From positions 3,100,001 through 3,164,000 of the forward strand of contig NW_020825322.1 of assembly GCF_003286085.1 (NCBI RefSeq): 64,000 bases of DNA, written 5' to 3'. The position numbers were made by a program, and so were the translations under genes. The notes under the pieces were generated by a model. It was not told the origin of the DNA and ran no database searches. It worked only from the letters and a program-made list of their open reading frames with translations. Shown piece by piece: positions 34,799 through 48,659 of this stretch; the first letter of the stretch is position 1, and each line of letters starts with the position of its first letter. This DNA comes from Drosophila persimilis. Taxonomy: Eukaryota > Arthropoda > Insecta > Diptera > Drosophilidae.

Positions 34799-35074
34799 AT
34801 GATGCGTCGACTGCGGGACGAGCAGTTGAGCGAAGCGCTCAAGACAACTGTCGAATGGAGTCGCCAAGGGTAGCTTGAGAAGTTTATGCTAGTTCAGGCC
34901 AAAATTAGGAAATTAAAACCAACAAAGGGATCTGTAAACGGAGAATTAGGGACCATCTGTGTTATACAGGAAAATAAATGTAGCAGAAAGAACGATACAA
35001 CTAAGAAGAGTGTAATACTGATCCGATCGGAGCGGGTATGGTTCCTCACAGAAGTCTATGCCGTCTCTCTCTAA
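34799..35074 (+). pseudogene. Coding-like frame interrupted by one TAG
   Basis: Two adjacent ATG codons open RRLRDEQLSEALKTTVEWSRQ, 24 codons in all, then TAG at 34871-34873. The same frame then stays open for 66 codons, LEKFMLVQAKIRKLKPTKG and later SVILIRSERVWFLTEVY, to TAA 35072-35074. Both halves are non-repetitive with similar helical, charged character, which suggests one ancestral ORF of about 91 residues broken by a nonsense change. Alternatives are stop-codon readthrough (common in flies, but most often at UGA) or initiation at the ATG at 34886 giving a 62-residue protein. A TAA closes the frame upstream. No family is recognised. Confidence 0.33.
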
Positions 35075-38000
35075 TAGTCTCTGAGAGCTAGCCGATCACT
35101 AAGAGGGGCAGACATGGCTATACCACCTACAGGAATGTAAAATACCGCTATACTCTAGAAGCTCCTGTGACCCTAGCATGTCAGCACTGCTCAATCACCT
35201 CACGCACTATACTCGTATTTAGGCAAATACTTGTACACGCACTCACACTCACATTCGGGGACAATCACTCACTCACACTCACTCATTCACTCACTCTCGC
35301 AAATAGGACTCATTCACTTGGATAAATGCGTGTTCTCTCTGTGTGTGCGTTCGTGTGCGTTTGTGTGAAAGAGAACGTTTTGTTTATTTGTTTTTATATT
35401 CCCTCATCTGTGTGTGAGGTTCAACATCCTTTGGCGCCTGCTCCCGTACGAGTAACGAGTATATGTCAGGGAAAATCCTGTTAAAACTTTGCCATAAATC
35501 CTATTTACATATTTCCATCTTTCAAGCCTCAAAAGAGTTGAGAATATGTCTTGGCCACGCCCAAGGTTATCCCACATTCGCTTCTGTTGGAAAAGAAAAG
35601 AGGCGCAGGGAGACGAAGACGAGGACGGAGAAGGAGAGGGAGAGGAGAGTAGTAGAAGGAAGAGCCATATCAATTGTTTAGGCAAATAAATCATAAGACT
35701 TCCTACAGGCCTTCATTTTTAGTCTTGCTCCGAATGCTTGGGCTCTTCCTTCCATGTCTCCTTATCTGCTGACCTCGTTCTGAGCCAAATTTAAGCTGCT
35801 TGCTCACAGTTCAGAGTCCCCCATGAGAACCATGGCCATGATGGTCTTACAGTGTTTCCTTCCTCGACTTCCTTCCTTCACTCGCCGACTTGCAGAAGCC
35901 ATTCAACATTTCAACTTCGATTAATGTTGCCAAAAAAGAAGCGAGGGGGAGGGATGCTATTGTTCTGCCTTTCCTTCTACTTCCACACTTTTGTTTACCA
36001 GTCATCAGAATAACGTGTATGGGTGTGGGTATGTGTGTGTTTAGGGGGATGGGGAGGTGCCTAAAAAGGCGAGAGTCATTCTCCCCGAAAACCCATTCAC
36101 TCACTTAGCTACAAAACTCATTCCATTTATGAAAGCATCACAAGATGCTATTTGTACACACATACAGAAGGATATAAATGTACCCTGTGCTGCTCCTTGA
36201 TAGCGTTGGGGTATATATTGTATTAGGATCCTGCCACCCGACAGATGGATGGGAATGGATAGCACAATGTGTAGCCAAGAACTTTCAAAAATCATTTCTA
36301 TTGAATAATTATTGCATCTTACTTTTCTAATTTAAATTCTCGTTTCTATAATTGCGAATTCGGAATATTTCTGCATTGTACTTATGCAGATTCATCTGAT
36401 TATTGGGTATCATTCCGTCGGCATACACCACAATAGCGGTGCTGCTCGTTTTATCTGCTTAATCCTTAGCCAGTGGCCGCATTTGTTATGCTAAAGATTC
36501 ATTTTGCATATGCTTCTCAGCCTTATCCTCCGAATCAGTCTCAGTCTCAGGCACAGTCACAGGCACAGTCTTAGTCACAGTCTCAGCCCCATCCTTAGCC
36601 TTGGTAAATACATTTTGAATAATTGTCCTGGACAGTGGACTTTGAAGCTGTCTGTGCCGGAGTGTGCCGAGGGAAAATGCTTTTCGGACAAACTCAAATT
36701 CAAATGACTGTAAATGGCACAAACCTTATGCATATTTCATAGTTTCCCCATCTTTTGCTGTGCTTTCACTTTCCTTTGTTCAACTCTTGGCATTTCTGCC
36801 CTTAAGCGGTTCGGCAAAACATGTCTTTAATCGAGAAGTTTTTTTGCACTTGCCTAATAGGAATGCCTAATTTAATTATTATTAAATAATATATATAATT
36901 TTTCATGTCTATTTTTCAGCTGCATGATGCACTGCCCATTAGTCCAAATTAATTTACCAAGCTCCGCAAACATTTTCTACTCGGCAACTGCATATTCAAT
37001 TTGCGTCTGGCAATTTAAATATTTATTTTAATTTACAAAAATATTTGCGTTGTTTCGGCAAACATTTGCTTGCAAATATCCACAAATATTTGTCCATTTG
37101 TCTCGAGTGTTTAATCAGTTTTTGTGTGCAGCTCCATGGTCGAGGATGATCGAGGATGGGCCACGATGGGCGAGGACATTTGTCTTGATTTTCCTTTAGG
37201 CTATCGTCTAGATATGTCCTGCCTGCCGTTATTTTGCGTCTCGACATTCATTTATTTGTAAATTTGTCATTTTATCGAGTTTTTCGTCTACATATTTCTT
37301 ATTTGTCATTTGTCTTACTGTGATTTGTCGGCTCCTTCCATTTGTGCTCTTTTATTTGTTTAATTCTTCTCTTCGAGTGTGGAAGCATTGCCAGTTCGGT
37401 CTATGATATACGAGTACGACTACGAGTATGTGTACTTTATTTTCATTCTCATTGTTCGCTCGGTTCGAGGAAAGAGCTCTCTGGCAGCCCGGGGAGCTGT
37501 CATACTCGTATGTATGTACGGATATGTTTCGGAACATCCACACCCACACCCACACCCACACCCGCTCGCCCCCTCTGGTGATTCCCCAGGCTGTGGCAAA
37601 AGTTAACAATGTGCCATACAATAAGGCGACTTTGTCTGGCTCTCCCACTCCCAGCCCACCATCGCCCATCGCCCAACACCCTCTTTTCTTTCATTACCAT
37701 TTCCTCTTAAATTACCAATCCAGTCAAATTCCCTCACCCCTTTCGCCAGCCCACTTCTAGTTTTTTTATTATGGCCAACAGAGTTGCTAAAAAAAATAAT
37801 TTCACACTTTCCTTCTTTTATTTGCGCTAAGCTCTTTGACTTTGTTTTCCCTCCAACAGTTTATACGTACGAACGTTAATTGAGTTTTGTTTCGGAAAAG
37901 TGGAAAGTGTTTTTCCAGGACACACGGGCCATTGGAGTGCGTGTGTGATTTACTCGACATCGATTTAATCTCTCCGCTCCGCAGTCGTTGTCGTTGCCCG

Positions 38001-41000
38001 AGTCACTCCCATTCGAGTACATCCAAAGAGATGCCACTGGGAGGCATGTGCCCCAAAGGATACGTGGGTGGATGGCTGCTTGCGTTTACGCAATGGAAAT
38101 TGAAGAAAGAAATCAAATTGAGCAAAGGAGAAGGAAGGAGAAGCCGGGAACGCCTGCAACTGACAACTGCTTGATTTGTATAGGTAAATGTACAGGGAAA
38201 TAAGAATATACATATACGTATTTCGAATTACTTCATCTTGATTAAGGTTTTTCCATACTCCAACGCAAAACCGATAGCATTTGTATTCAAAAGAATATTA
38301 ACTGAATATGTCTAATTTGGCATGGCAAACACATTTTTCCACATATTAAATGACTTTTTATAGAAGACCAGCTGACTGGCGACACAAAAGTATCTCTCCA
38401 TTTCAAGCGACAGACTTACATATTCAAGAAAAACTGAATTTGTGTGGAATAATTTTAGATATTAACGAACTAAAGGGAAGGCAACCTCTCCTGGCAACCG
38501 CCTGATCGCACCACCCATTTCTTCAGGCCCTGCCCCTGATTCACTCTGAAATGGTTGGTAAAATATGAACACAATAGCACAACAATTATTAATTTAACAT
38601 GTTCATCACATGTATATCGAGATAGTGCCCCGCCCAGGATAGTTTCAAAAGCAAAAAAAAGCATACCCTCGATGGATCACGATTTTTGAAGACTTCACGT
38701 GCAAAATATATTTGTCAGTTAGACAAATATCCCAAAACAACCCAAAACTATTTTATATAATGGAAAGATAACGCTCAAAGTTTTTTGGTCTAGATTTGGG
38801 TTTTGCAAAATGTCAAAAACCAAATGTAAGTGCAATTCAAAATGGGGATTGGTTAGCAGATTGTCTTTTAAATCCATCAAAATCTGGAATATCGGTGTTT
38901 AGATCACCTTAAAGCGGTTCTTGAATTTAAAAAAAAGCATTTCGGAGTGTTCTAATGCGAGTTCTAATTAGAGTCCTACGATCTACTCACGTTTAAAGCA
39001 CCTGGAAAAGTCTTAATTATGACAAATATATATTACATATATATATATATACATTAGTAAAACTGAAAGTATTTCGAACAATTTGTAACTAACTTATTAG
39101 TTTATTTTAACAATTATGAAATATATATGTACGTTCCATGTGTAACACTCGTGTGAAGAATCCCCATCAATGTAGAGAACAGCTGAGTTCTGAATCTAAA
39201 TCTTCAAAAATATCATAATATTGAAAGGCATCAAAGGAACTTTATATCTAACGCAACGTTTTCCAAATATGTACATAAGAAAATTTACTGAGATCTGCTG
39301 GAAAATGTCGGATAAGGGACAGTTATTATCCGAGAAATCGGTTTTGTGAGAGCTTCTCTTGTTACATGGAATTCCCTGATATATTTGGATCTGTTGGGAA
39401 GCGACTTAGCCAAGTGGAAAATGCGCCGTGCCTATAATTTATAATCTTAAGGGGGAAAAAAATGCTCATATACACATACATAGATACAGAAACAGAAGCG
39501 CACACACGCAGACGTACACCTACATACATACATACATACATACATATGTATGCATGAGGGCCATCGTCGTCATCGCAAATCTCAAAATGCTTCCTGCGGC
39601 TCTTTTCGAGGCATTTTCGGTGCTATTAAAAAGTTTACGCGAATCAGGAAAACGGCCACCGAGCCAGCAATGAAAAGAGGACGAGAACGAGCAAGAGAAC
39701 GGGAACGGGAAGGAGGACGGAGGACGGAACACAACCCCGGAGTGGCCTGGCCGGACAGAGGGGAAGCAGTGGCAGGAAGTAACGAAAAAAGAATTTAAAT
39801 ATATTTATTATAATTTTTTATTTTCCGCATTTTGTGCGTTGACTGCGGCCTAGCCGAGCCGGCTCAACGAGAAGGAAACTGAAAAAAAAACCACATTGAA
39901 AACCGCAGGAGAAAGTGCGAAAATGTGGAGGAGGAAGTGGAAAAGCGTAGGAAGGTGGAATGTGTGCAAGAAGTGGTATGGGGTGGGGCAATGGGCAGGG
40001 AAGATTGTAAAGTTCAAGTGGAAATGAAGGTGAAAATGGGATGGAGGTGGAGGGGGATAGGAAAGAGAATGCGAGTCGAATATACGATGCAGAAGAGAAA
40101 CGGACCAGCTAGAACAGAGGCAAACGAGATCAGAAGCACTCTTCGATTGAGTTTTGAGTGAAAAACAGCTATGAAAGGATAGAAAAATCCTGCAAAGATA
40201 AGCTGGAAATAAGACCCTCTTTCTACCAAGTCTTCGAAGAAAATGGAACTATTCATCCATTCCAGAATCTATAATGTGTGGATCTACTCTGAGGTGGAAA
40301 GGAGTGCATCTAGTGAAAGTCTTTAATACGTTTATGCAAAAGTTTACTGTAGAATCACCCCTCGTTTGTAAGCTAATTGGACGCAGATATGCGTCCTTAT
40401 CTGTTCACTCCATTTCTCGTTTTAAAGCTGAAAAGCCTCATCCCTATTTAGTTTCGACCGTCGCTGCTCTTCTCCAGTCTCCGTCCCAAGATCATGTTCA
40501 ACCTTTTGTCCGACCTCTCCCTATCTCTTCAAGAGCTCGACTAACCGTCTCCTTGGCCCGGTCTCTTCTTTTAGCAAAGCCCCAGCCGTCCTTCTATGCT
40601 TTTAAAATTTATTTATATTTATTTGTATTAGCTCTCCATCTCTCTATCTCGGTCCCATCTACTTTTCCCCTCACTCTTTAATGCTTTCGCACAGTTTTGC
40701 ACATTTTTCACGTATCTTGTTTCTCTCCTCTCTCACTCACGGGTATTCTCTCGACTTTCCCATTGTTTTCTGTTGCGGCAATTAAAAATTCGTTTTTTAT
40801 GAGCAAACAAAATTTTTGTTTACAACAAACAGCAATAAAGTGGTAATAAAAAAAGGGCGTGGAGGAGGCCGGGGGCGGAAGGCTGGGGGCTGGGGGCCGG
40901 CAGCAACAAGAAACAAGTGAAAAAGTGCTAATTGGTTAATTGTGTGTCTGTGTGTGCGGGCAAGTGAGAGAATGCGCACCTGTGTGCGTAAGCGTATTGA
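35075..41000. other. Gene-poor DNA
   Basis: CACTCA repeats (35238-35298), purine-rich DNA (35590-35665), a CCACAC tandem (37542-37563), CATA repeats (39520-39545), GAACGG-rich DNA (39675-39725) and GGGGGC-rich DNA (40868-40905) are seen. The ATG-started 135-codon frame at 40274-40681 is unsupported. An AT-rich block spans 38200-39350. Confidence 0.5.
37542..37563. repeat. CACACC tandem repeat
   Basis: Four CACACC hexamers in a row. Confidence 0.8.
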
Positions 41001-44000
41001 AGCGAGGGTGTGTGCCTGTGTGTGTGTGGCTGTCCTTTCAATAATTCAGGAACTCAAATTGACCCCCCGCCCCATCTAAAAGCGAAGGCAATACAAATTT
41101 CGCCAGCTCAATTGGAATTTAAACAATTTTAAACAAGCCTGCAGTTTGCTGTGTTCTTTGTTTTTTTTTTTAAGTTTTCGGTGTTTAAAAAGGCGTCAGC
41201 TGCAATGCAGACAAAACAGTGGCACGCCCCCGCCACAATCTCATTCTCATTCTAGGGTCCAGCCCCCAGATCCCCGTCCAAGTCCCGTTTGTTAGTTTCA
41301 ACTGATTTGCAATGTTTGACATGGGCCATAAAAAGCAACGAGGCAAATGGCAGAACGGCAGAATGACGACGTCGAAGGATAACGGTGAGATGAAGATAGC
41401 AGAAGGAGTATGATCCAGGACCAGGAGCAAAAGAAGGCTGACGGACGGGACTGGGTCTGGGAATGGGACTGGATGGAGGGGCGCTGAACACAAGAAGGAC
41501 ATTAGTCCACTTGGTCAGGTCGGAAAGAGCCAGAGATCAGCACTTGGAGAAATTTTGGAACTTCTCAAAGAATTTGCCACAAAGTTTCCAAGATCTATAT
41601 AGAATTTTCGTATATATATTTAAGTGTATTGCATGTTTGAATTTATTGATTACTGAACCAAAGAAACAGTTTTCTTAAAGGTCTATATTTCGAAGTTAAG
41701 ACCTACTTGGGATATTACTTATTCGTCGAGGAGTCTTTGAGGAGTTCTTTCTATTTAAATATATTAAATATTAAGTTCATCAACTACTTTTATATTCACA
41801 ACAACAACAAACAATTATTTAATTCCTAAACCACAAAATGTTGTCTAATAAATTTTTAGAAAATATTTATTCAATTAATTAAAATGTTCTTTATATAGAA
41901 TTTTTCGAATTTTCGAGCATTTGATATGATTCACTGCATTCGTGCATTTACAGGTTTTCCATTCAGAACTTTTTCCAGTGTGCGAATGTGGGCTCTTTCA
42001 TAGCCCTGTGTTCTCCCAGCTCCAGCTTTGAGGCCACCCTTGGGCTTTGTTTTGAGCTGAATTTTCAGCGACTGTCATGTCGGGTCCCTATCCGCCATGC
42101 CATGCCGTAAGCTGTGCTCTATCCAGGTCCTAGTCCAGGGTTCCCGTTCCCAATCCCGTTCCCTGGTTTCTGCTCTTGGTCATTTCAATAATCTCTTCAT
42201 TTGGCTGGGGCCAAAACGATTTTTTTTCATGTTAACATTTTATATGGCTCGTTCACGTTTGCCCCATCGCAATTGTTGTTTGTTCCTTTTTGTTCCGGGC
42301 ACTCCTGCTCATTCGCCCCATTGTGCAATAATTTGGACTCGCCCTTTACTTCTGCACCCACCAGCAGCCGAAGCAGAAGCAGAAACAGCCACAATGGACA
42401 ATGGAACAAAGAGCTAGGAGCGGGCCAGTGGGAGCCGCACTCTAAATGTTAAGTTCATTCATTCGTTTTGCATACACATACATATACACATACACCCCCC
42501 TCACCATGCAGCAAAGCTGCTTGTTTTTCGGCAACAATTAAAACGATTTAAATGCAAAACAGTCAACGCCACCAGAGGCCCCGGCCCCGGACCCGGCCCC
42601 GGGACAGGCCCCAAAGCCGTGCAAACAGCCCAGAATTGCTCCAAGTGGGTCATCTAGTAATGACTGTATTAGCCAACTCCTGGATGGCCAACGCTTGTCT
42701 CAATACGGAAAAGTAATAAGCAACAGTCAAATACAAGTGTACATTGAAAATGTGGAATCAATCTTTGGGTAATGTTCTTTTCCAGCCCATATTTACTATT
42801 TAAAAGGAATTAATTGTATCTAAAATTTTAATTTTCAAAGAAGTTTATCTTCCAAAATACTATTAGATACGAGCCGTGCAAACTTGGAATAGGGAATATT
42901 TTAAATACAAATAATTAGCTGAATAAATAGCTCATACGCCCCCAGTGCGCAAAAGTGTCCCATGAAACCCCGTAAACAGAAAACAGAAAACCCTCGTTCA
43001 AGGGAAAACACTTAATTTCCCACAGTAAACTTTTTCCAATTCATTTACGTACCGATTTCCATTGAATGCCTTCCATAGAATACATTCGTTCGTCGATTTG
43101 GATACCTCTTGCTGCTGTTGCGATAACTCATGTCAAATGCAACGATTTGTCCATAAGTGTGTTCGTCAGAGGAGCTCCGATTGGGGGAGCGGGTGGTCTG
43201 GGGACGATTTCAACATTTAAACAGTTCGTTTAATTTCCATTCACAAATCATTAGTTGTTGGTCTTATTTGTGTTGGGTGCTGTGTGCTTTGGTCACAGTT
43301 CGGGGATGCCATTCGGTCCTTGACTTTATGCGATTCCTGCTTCCCCGCTCGTGCCTTCTCTCCTTCTCTCTCGCTTCTGATATCATGTTTGGAGTGCGAA
43401 TGGCTCCTGTTTGATTTTGTTGGCACTGCCGGTGTTGTTGCATTTAATTAAAACCCTCGACTTCGGGGGTCTGCACACGAGCGCAGCTGGAAGATGGCCG
43501 GAGTGGAGTGGAGAACAATGGCAACCACAGTGAAAACAACACTAACACCAACAGCACAGTTTCAATAGCATCAGGAGCCGAATCAGCTAGTACGCTAGTA
43601 CCAGATTGATCGATACCGAACACCAATCGAAGACCGAATTTTACAAGAACTTTCTTCACTTGCTAGACACCAATGGTTTTTTATACTTTATACTTTTAGT
43701 CTGCCTGACAGAAGGTCATGCCTGTGTATACATATGTACGCTATCCGATGATGGGGGATGCTTCCTTCTTTGGTTGCAAGCATCTGGGAAATATCACAAT
43801 ACTCTCTACAGGCGAAAGAGCATATAGCAACGGCATTTTCACTCCCCCTAGAGCCATTCATATCAGAGCCGCACAAACACTTTCCATACACAAGAACATT
43901 TCCCCTCGTGTAGTCAAACACACAAACACGAGAGCACACGCACTTCGAAATCGCTCAAAATTGTTTGGCAAACATTTAAACATTTTCCACTGCGTACGCA

Positions 44001-47000
44001 CGGGAGCAATTCTGAAAAAGTTTTCGGGAAAACCCACCCGACCCAATCCGTCCCGGAAAACACGGCCGAAAATAAAGGAGCAGTCTGGTGGAAACGTATG
44101 TTTTCCCCTGATTTAATAATGCGACATGGACAGGGGTCGGGGCGTGGTCGGGAAAGAAACATATCTTCCTTCTTTTTTTTTTTTTTAAATGCATCAAGCA
44201 ATTAAAAACTTTGTAATGAAGACTTCATCCCAGATATGATCTTCAAAACAACAGATGGCAAAACAGTAGAAAAACCACAAGAGTTAAAAAGAAATCCCTG
44301 CTGTCAGAACTTTGTTTGAGAATTGAAATTGATTAGAATATGCATGGGAGGTGGCTTATGGATAAGATGTTGCTCCGCTGGAAAAAGCTTGTAACTTTAA
44401 GTGAAATTAAATGAATAATGGAAAATGTACAGTAACATTTACCCTAAGCCATATAACGTTCAAAATATTCACCAAGTCTCAAGAGTTCAGAAATATTTCG
44501 ATTTAAATAAACCTTTAATATCGTAATAAGTAAGTAGCTCAAGCTTGCCCACGGGTGGAGTACTCTGAAGGATATTTTCCTTCAAGCGATGTCTTTCTGA
44601 GGCTCAGACTTTTCTGCAATAGACTGTCCCCCATCTTAAAACCCTCAGCTGGGAGAGCAAATGCAGTTCTCCCACATTCACCTCTCCCTGCGGCAGATAT
44701 TCATCTACTGGAGGCTGACTGAATTTGGGCAATGAAGTTATTTAGGAAGCAATCTTTCTTTAAACACCCATTTGCTATGACTTAAATAAAATTGGTCCCA
44801 TCTCATAAGCAGGTTTCTCTTAAAATACCATCTGCTGTTAGCGTGAGAGAGAAGAGCGACCCAGATGGTCATCGGCCTTGGACGGGGACCTATCTCATCC
44901 GAAGCATCCCTTTTAAACGGTACTGTCCTCCCACCATCGCATCCGCAAGGAAAACACCCATTTCTTATTTAAATTTCACTTTCATTGTTCGGCTTAGCCC
45001 ACATTCTGTCTGGGGAGAATCCTTCCGTTTGAAAAGTCCTTAAATATATTTACCTAGCCCAAGAAAAAAGCATCAACTTTGGTTCTAATGCTAATCTTAC
45101 CTTGGCACAAAAAAATGTTTCGCCTCCTTTTTTTCGTTGCGGCTGGTGGCGGTGGCGTGCACCCACACCAACGCACATACACTCACGCACGCACGCACCC
45201 ACACGCACGCGTACACGCACGTGGCTCTCACACGGACACGGACACGGATACGGATACGGCGCTCGAATCGGTTTCCTTGTTTTGGCTTTGTGGCCAACGC
45301 TGTTCTCCCGTGGCTCAAACTTGTTTAGTTTTCAATTTTCATTTAGTTCTGAGTTCCCACACATTTTTGCAACCATATATTTAATATTTGTTTTATAGTT
45401 TTATTATTTGTTTCGTGTTTTTTTTATTTCGCAATTTTATTTCGTTTGAACAACCAAAAAAAAAATGTAAAAAATATTTATTTGCTCCGTTTTGCTGTTT
45501 AGATTTTGGGGGCTGTTTCAAAAGGGGCTAGGGATCGGTGTGAAGGGTCTGGCCCTCAGCTAAACAAAAACAAACAAAAATTAATGGAATCAAAAACTTT
45601 TTTCGAATAAATATCATATTTTGACCCAGTCCCAGTCGCAGTCGCAGTCCCACTTCCCTCCCCCTTTCCTCGTGGCTGGCCATGCAACAAGTTGAAAATT
45701 TGTTTGGAATTTATTAATTGATTATTACGAAACATTTGGTATCAATTGAATTTGTAATTTCCCTCAATCGCTCTTTGGGGGCAGCTCTACAAATGGAAAT
45801 CCCTCTAAAGTGCGACCTCCGCAATGACCGTGTAACAATTTTGGCTTTTCTTTACTCTTCCTCTTCCTCTCCCTCGTCCTCGTCCTGCTCTTCTCTTTTT
45901 TATAGTAGCCTCCAACTCGTTTTTCTTTGGTTTCGCTGTTTCCAAATGCCAAGAAAACGCGCGCACAATTCAGACTTAAATGCAAGCAGCAGCCAGCTGC
46001 AACATCGTAATGGCACTGGCACTGGCACTGGCACTGCCTCTACCGCAGCCCCTGCACCAACCAACAACTGCAACAACAAGGAGAGCAGCAGTGTCCCTGG
46101 CAGCCTTCTTCTGATGGGCGCGCGCGTTTCTTTTGTCATATTTCGTAGCATAACTTTGGGCGCAAAGAGATATTTTGTTAGTTTTGTTAAGAATGTTGTT
46201 AGGTAATTTTCTGGATCCCCAAACAACAACACCAACACAAAGTCACATTTTAGGCGAAGCCATAGCCATAGCCACACACACACACACACACCACCAACAC
46301 AAGTACATTCTCAGGCAGCAACTTATGTAAGCGTTTTGTGCGCGTTTCCTACGCGTTTTGTGCTCTTCTTTTTTTCGGCCTGCTCCCGATTGTTGTTTTG
46401 GGCTCAACGACAAACTTTCAAAAACTAACACTTTTTAACCCCATCAAAGCTGCTACTTGGCCAGCCAGCTGTTCTGGGCTCGGTACCTCTCACTCTCACT
46501 GTCCACTGTCCCAGTCGCGCCCCCATCGAGGAGCTATCAAAATAATAAAGCTCAAAAATTGGGGGAATCATAATAAAAATAATAGAATTTGAAACTCACT
46601 AAAAAAACCTACGCAGCCAGCTGAGGCAGTCACATGAACGACTCCAACACAAACACCGACACAGGCAGAAAGGCACAGACACAACATGCACACATACACT
46701 CATGCACTCACACACAGACAGAGTCAGAGTCAGACAGGGACACAGCGAGACGTGTGAAGGCGGTTTAACAAAAAAAAAAAAAAAACGAGACTTCGACGAC
46801 GACAACGACAACGACGACGTCTTCGCTGGCGACTTTTCCGCGTTTTTTGTGCTGTTTTGGCTGCTAGCTTTTGGGTTTTGCTCTCTCAAAGCGAAACGCG
46901 TGCCGTCAGCGCTGAGTCCTGTTTCATACTGTTTGGGCTTTCGTCCTGCCAAGGATGTTGATGCTGATGCTGATGCTGGTGGTGCTGCTTATGATGCTGC

Positions 47001-48595
47001 GACTGTGGCTGCTATTCCTGTTCGACGATTCTGTGCCGCTGTGGCTTCTGGCCTCTGGCTTCTGGCTTCTGCTACGACTACTGTTAGGACTGCTGCGGCA
47101 CAAGAATTTCCCTCCTGTTAAAATTTCCCTGGCATGCGCACCGTGTGCTTGGGTCGCATTTGAATGCAGTTTTGTGACAGTTTGTCCGCTTACCGTCATA
47201 CACTGCGTATGCTTGATATTCGTTGAGCCAGTGTGCGGTGGAGTGGGCACTGGGAGCGGCACAACGGCTCTGCGATTAGGAGTAAATGATAATCGGATCT
47301 GTTTGGAGTGAAACATCGGGAAGACTAAGAATCGAAAACTCTAAATAAATAAAAGCGTGAACTGAGAAAAAATGCTCCATGTGAAATGCTGAATAACTCA
47401 GGAATCAAAACATTACCCATTTTCACACGAATTGGTTTAATTTCTAAAACATTCCGAATCTGAAAACTTTTAATTACAGCCCCAAATGCACCTAGACAGT
47501 TGTTTGAGGTGGAACCAATCTGTGTATAACGCATTCTAGAATCAGTAAGAATTCACGGTGGGAAGAAATACCAATTCATGGGAAAACAGACAAAGCATGG
47601 GAGGACCTAGCCCATCTTAGGAGTTCTCTTTCCCTGATAGACTCAGATAGACCCTAAGCCTTAACCTCCCTTAACCACTTTGCATTAATTCAAAATTAGG
47701 ACAAACCAACCATCAAAGACCGATCAACGTTCATTAAGCAGACCAATTTGCATTTCAACAAATCCACCATTAAAGAAATCGCAATACTCCGAATCGGCCA
47801 GATGTCGATGCAAGGGTAAGTGCCAATTGCAAGCCATTAATTCTAGCCGCAGTTGGCCACAATTAAGGTGATGCTCGGCCAAATCAATGTATTTATGAAA
47901 ATGTCTGGCACTCCCCGCAGCTCGTGTGCTCTGTGCGTTCTGCTAGTACAACCCTACCCTAGTCCCCGGATCCGGATGGCCTCTGCACTCCGGCATTGGT
48001 GACTGCGGGCCGCGTGTATAACACATGTGCATGGCATTAATGCAAATGAGCTCGGATGCTACAACGGATGCGGAATGCTCGACTTGATGCCAAATTGAAT
48101 TATGTTGAATACCAAAAAGGTTAATGAAAGAGCTCGCCACGGCCAGGGCACTGGTCCTGGTCCCGGTCCTGGTTCTGGTTCTGGTTCGGATACGGATGCG
48201 AGTGCGGACTCGGTGTCGTTCCCAAAATTCGGATTCAAGCTGAATGAATTGTGATGAAGCACCAGTAAAATTCGGCCAGATACTCGTACAGAGATGTAAC
48301 GGAGGACACATACGGAGGCATACAGAGCGACACAGAGATGGAGAAGAAGAGTTAACCACACATAGATGTGGATGTGGATGTGCGGTTAGCATACATGCAA
48401 ATTGATGCTTTTTGTTGGGTCTTGCATTATCTTGGTTTCAGCTCGGGCTGGTGGAAGGATTCCGCTTCTCCTGGCTCTCACACAATGAGTGGAAAAAGAC
48501 AATGTGATGCGGAGACCAAAGTAATGGCAGTAATGTGCACAAGAGATTCATGGTGGCTAAATGAAAATTAGAACTAACGATGATTGACAATGTTT
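41001..48595. other. Gene-poor DNA
   Basis: AT-rich 41580-41950; CATA/CACA run 42468-42498; CACGCA/GGACAC-rich 45165-45260; TCCTCTTCC run 45855-45895; ACTGGC tandem 46013-46037; (CA)n 46272-46291; A14 at 46767-46780; GATGCT repeats 46954-46999. ORFs here, including the 162-codon frame at 45718-46206, are repeat translations or lack an ATG near their start. An isolated ATG plus donor at 47802-47815 (ATGTCGATGCAAGG, then GTAAGT) has no partner exon that I can see. Confidence 0.45.
46272..46291. repeat. (CA)n microsatellite
   Basis: An uninterrupted CA run of about 20 bp. Confidence 0.85.
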
Positions 48596-48659
48596 TGGCA
48601 GGTCGGGTGGGGTCCCGACCAACCCGACTGCCAGTTAATTTAGCCCAAAGTTTGGGCTA
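48596..48659. other. Two adjacent inverted repeats (possible hairpins)
   Basis: TGGCAGGTCGGGT (48596-48608) pairs with ACCCGACTGCCA (48622-48633) with a single bulged G. An alternative fold pairs GGTCGGG with CCCGACC inside it. Eight bases later TAGCCCAAA (48641-48649) and TTTGGGCTA (48651-48659) form a perfect 9-bp dyad around one G. The spacing and GC content stand out from the surrounding sequence. No known RNA family is recognised. Confidence 0.7.

Noticed and set aside
40274-40681. ATG-started 135-codon frame
   Set aside because: No codon-like regularity beyond the first third, C/T-rich right half, no splice or poly(A) support.
45718-46206. 162-codon plus-strand frame with Ser and GTGTGT runs
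   Set aside because: Ser run comes from a TCCTCT repeat and the Gly-Thr run from an ACTGGC repeat; the start is TTG.
47802-47815. ATGTCGATGCAAGG followed by GTAAGT
   Set aside because: Only four codons and no partner exon; such strings occur by chance in 64 kb.
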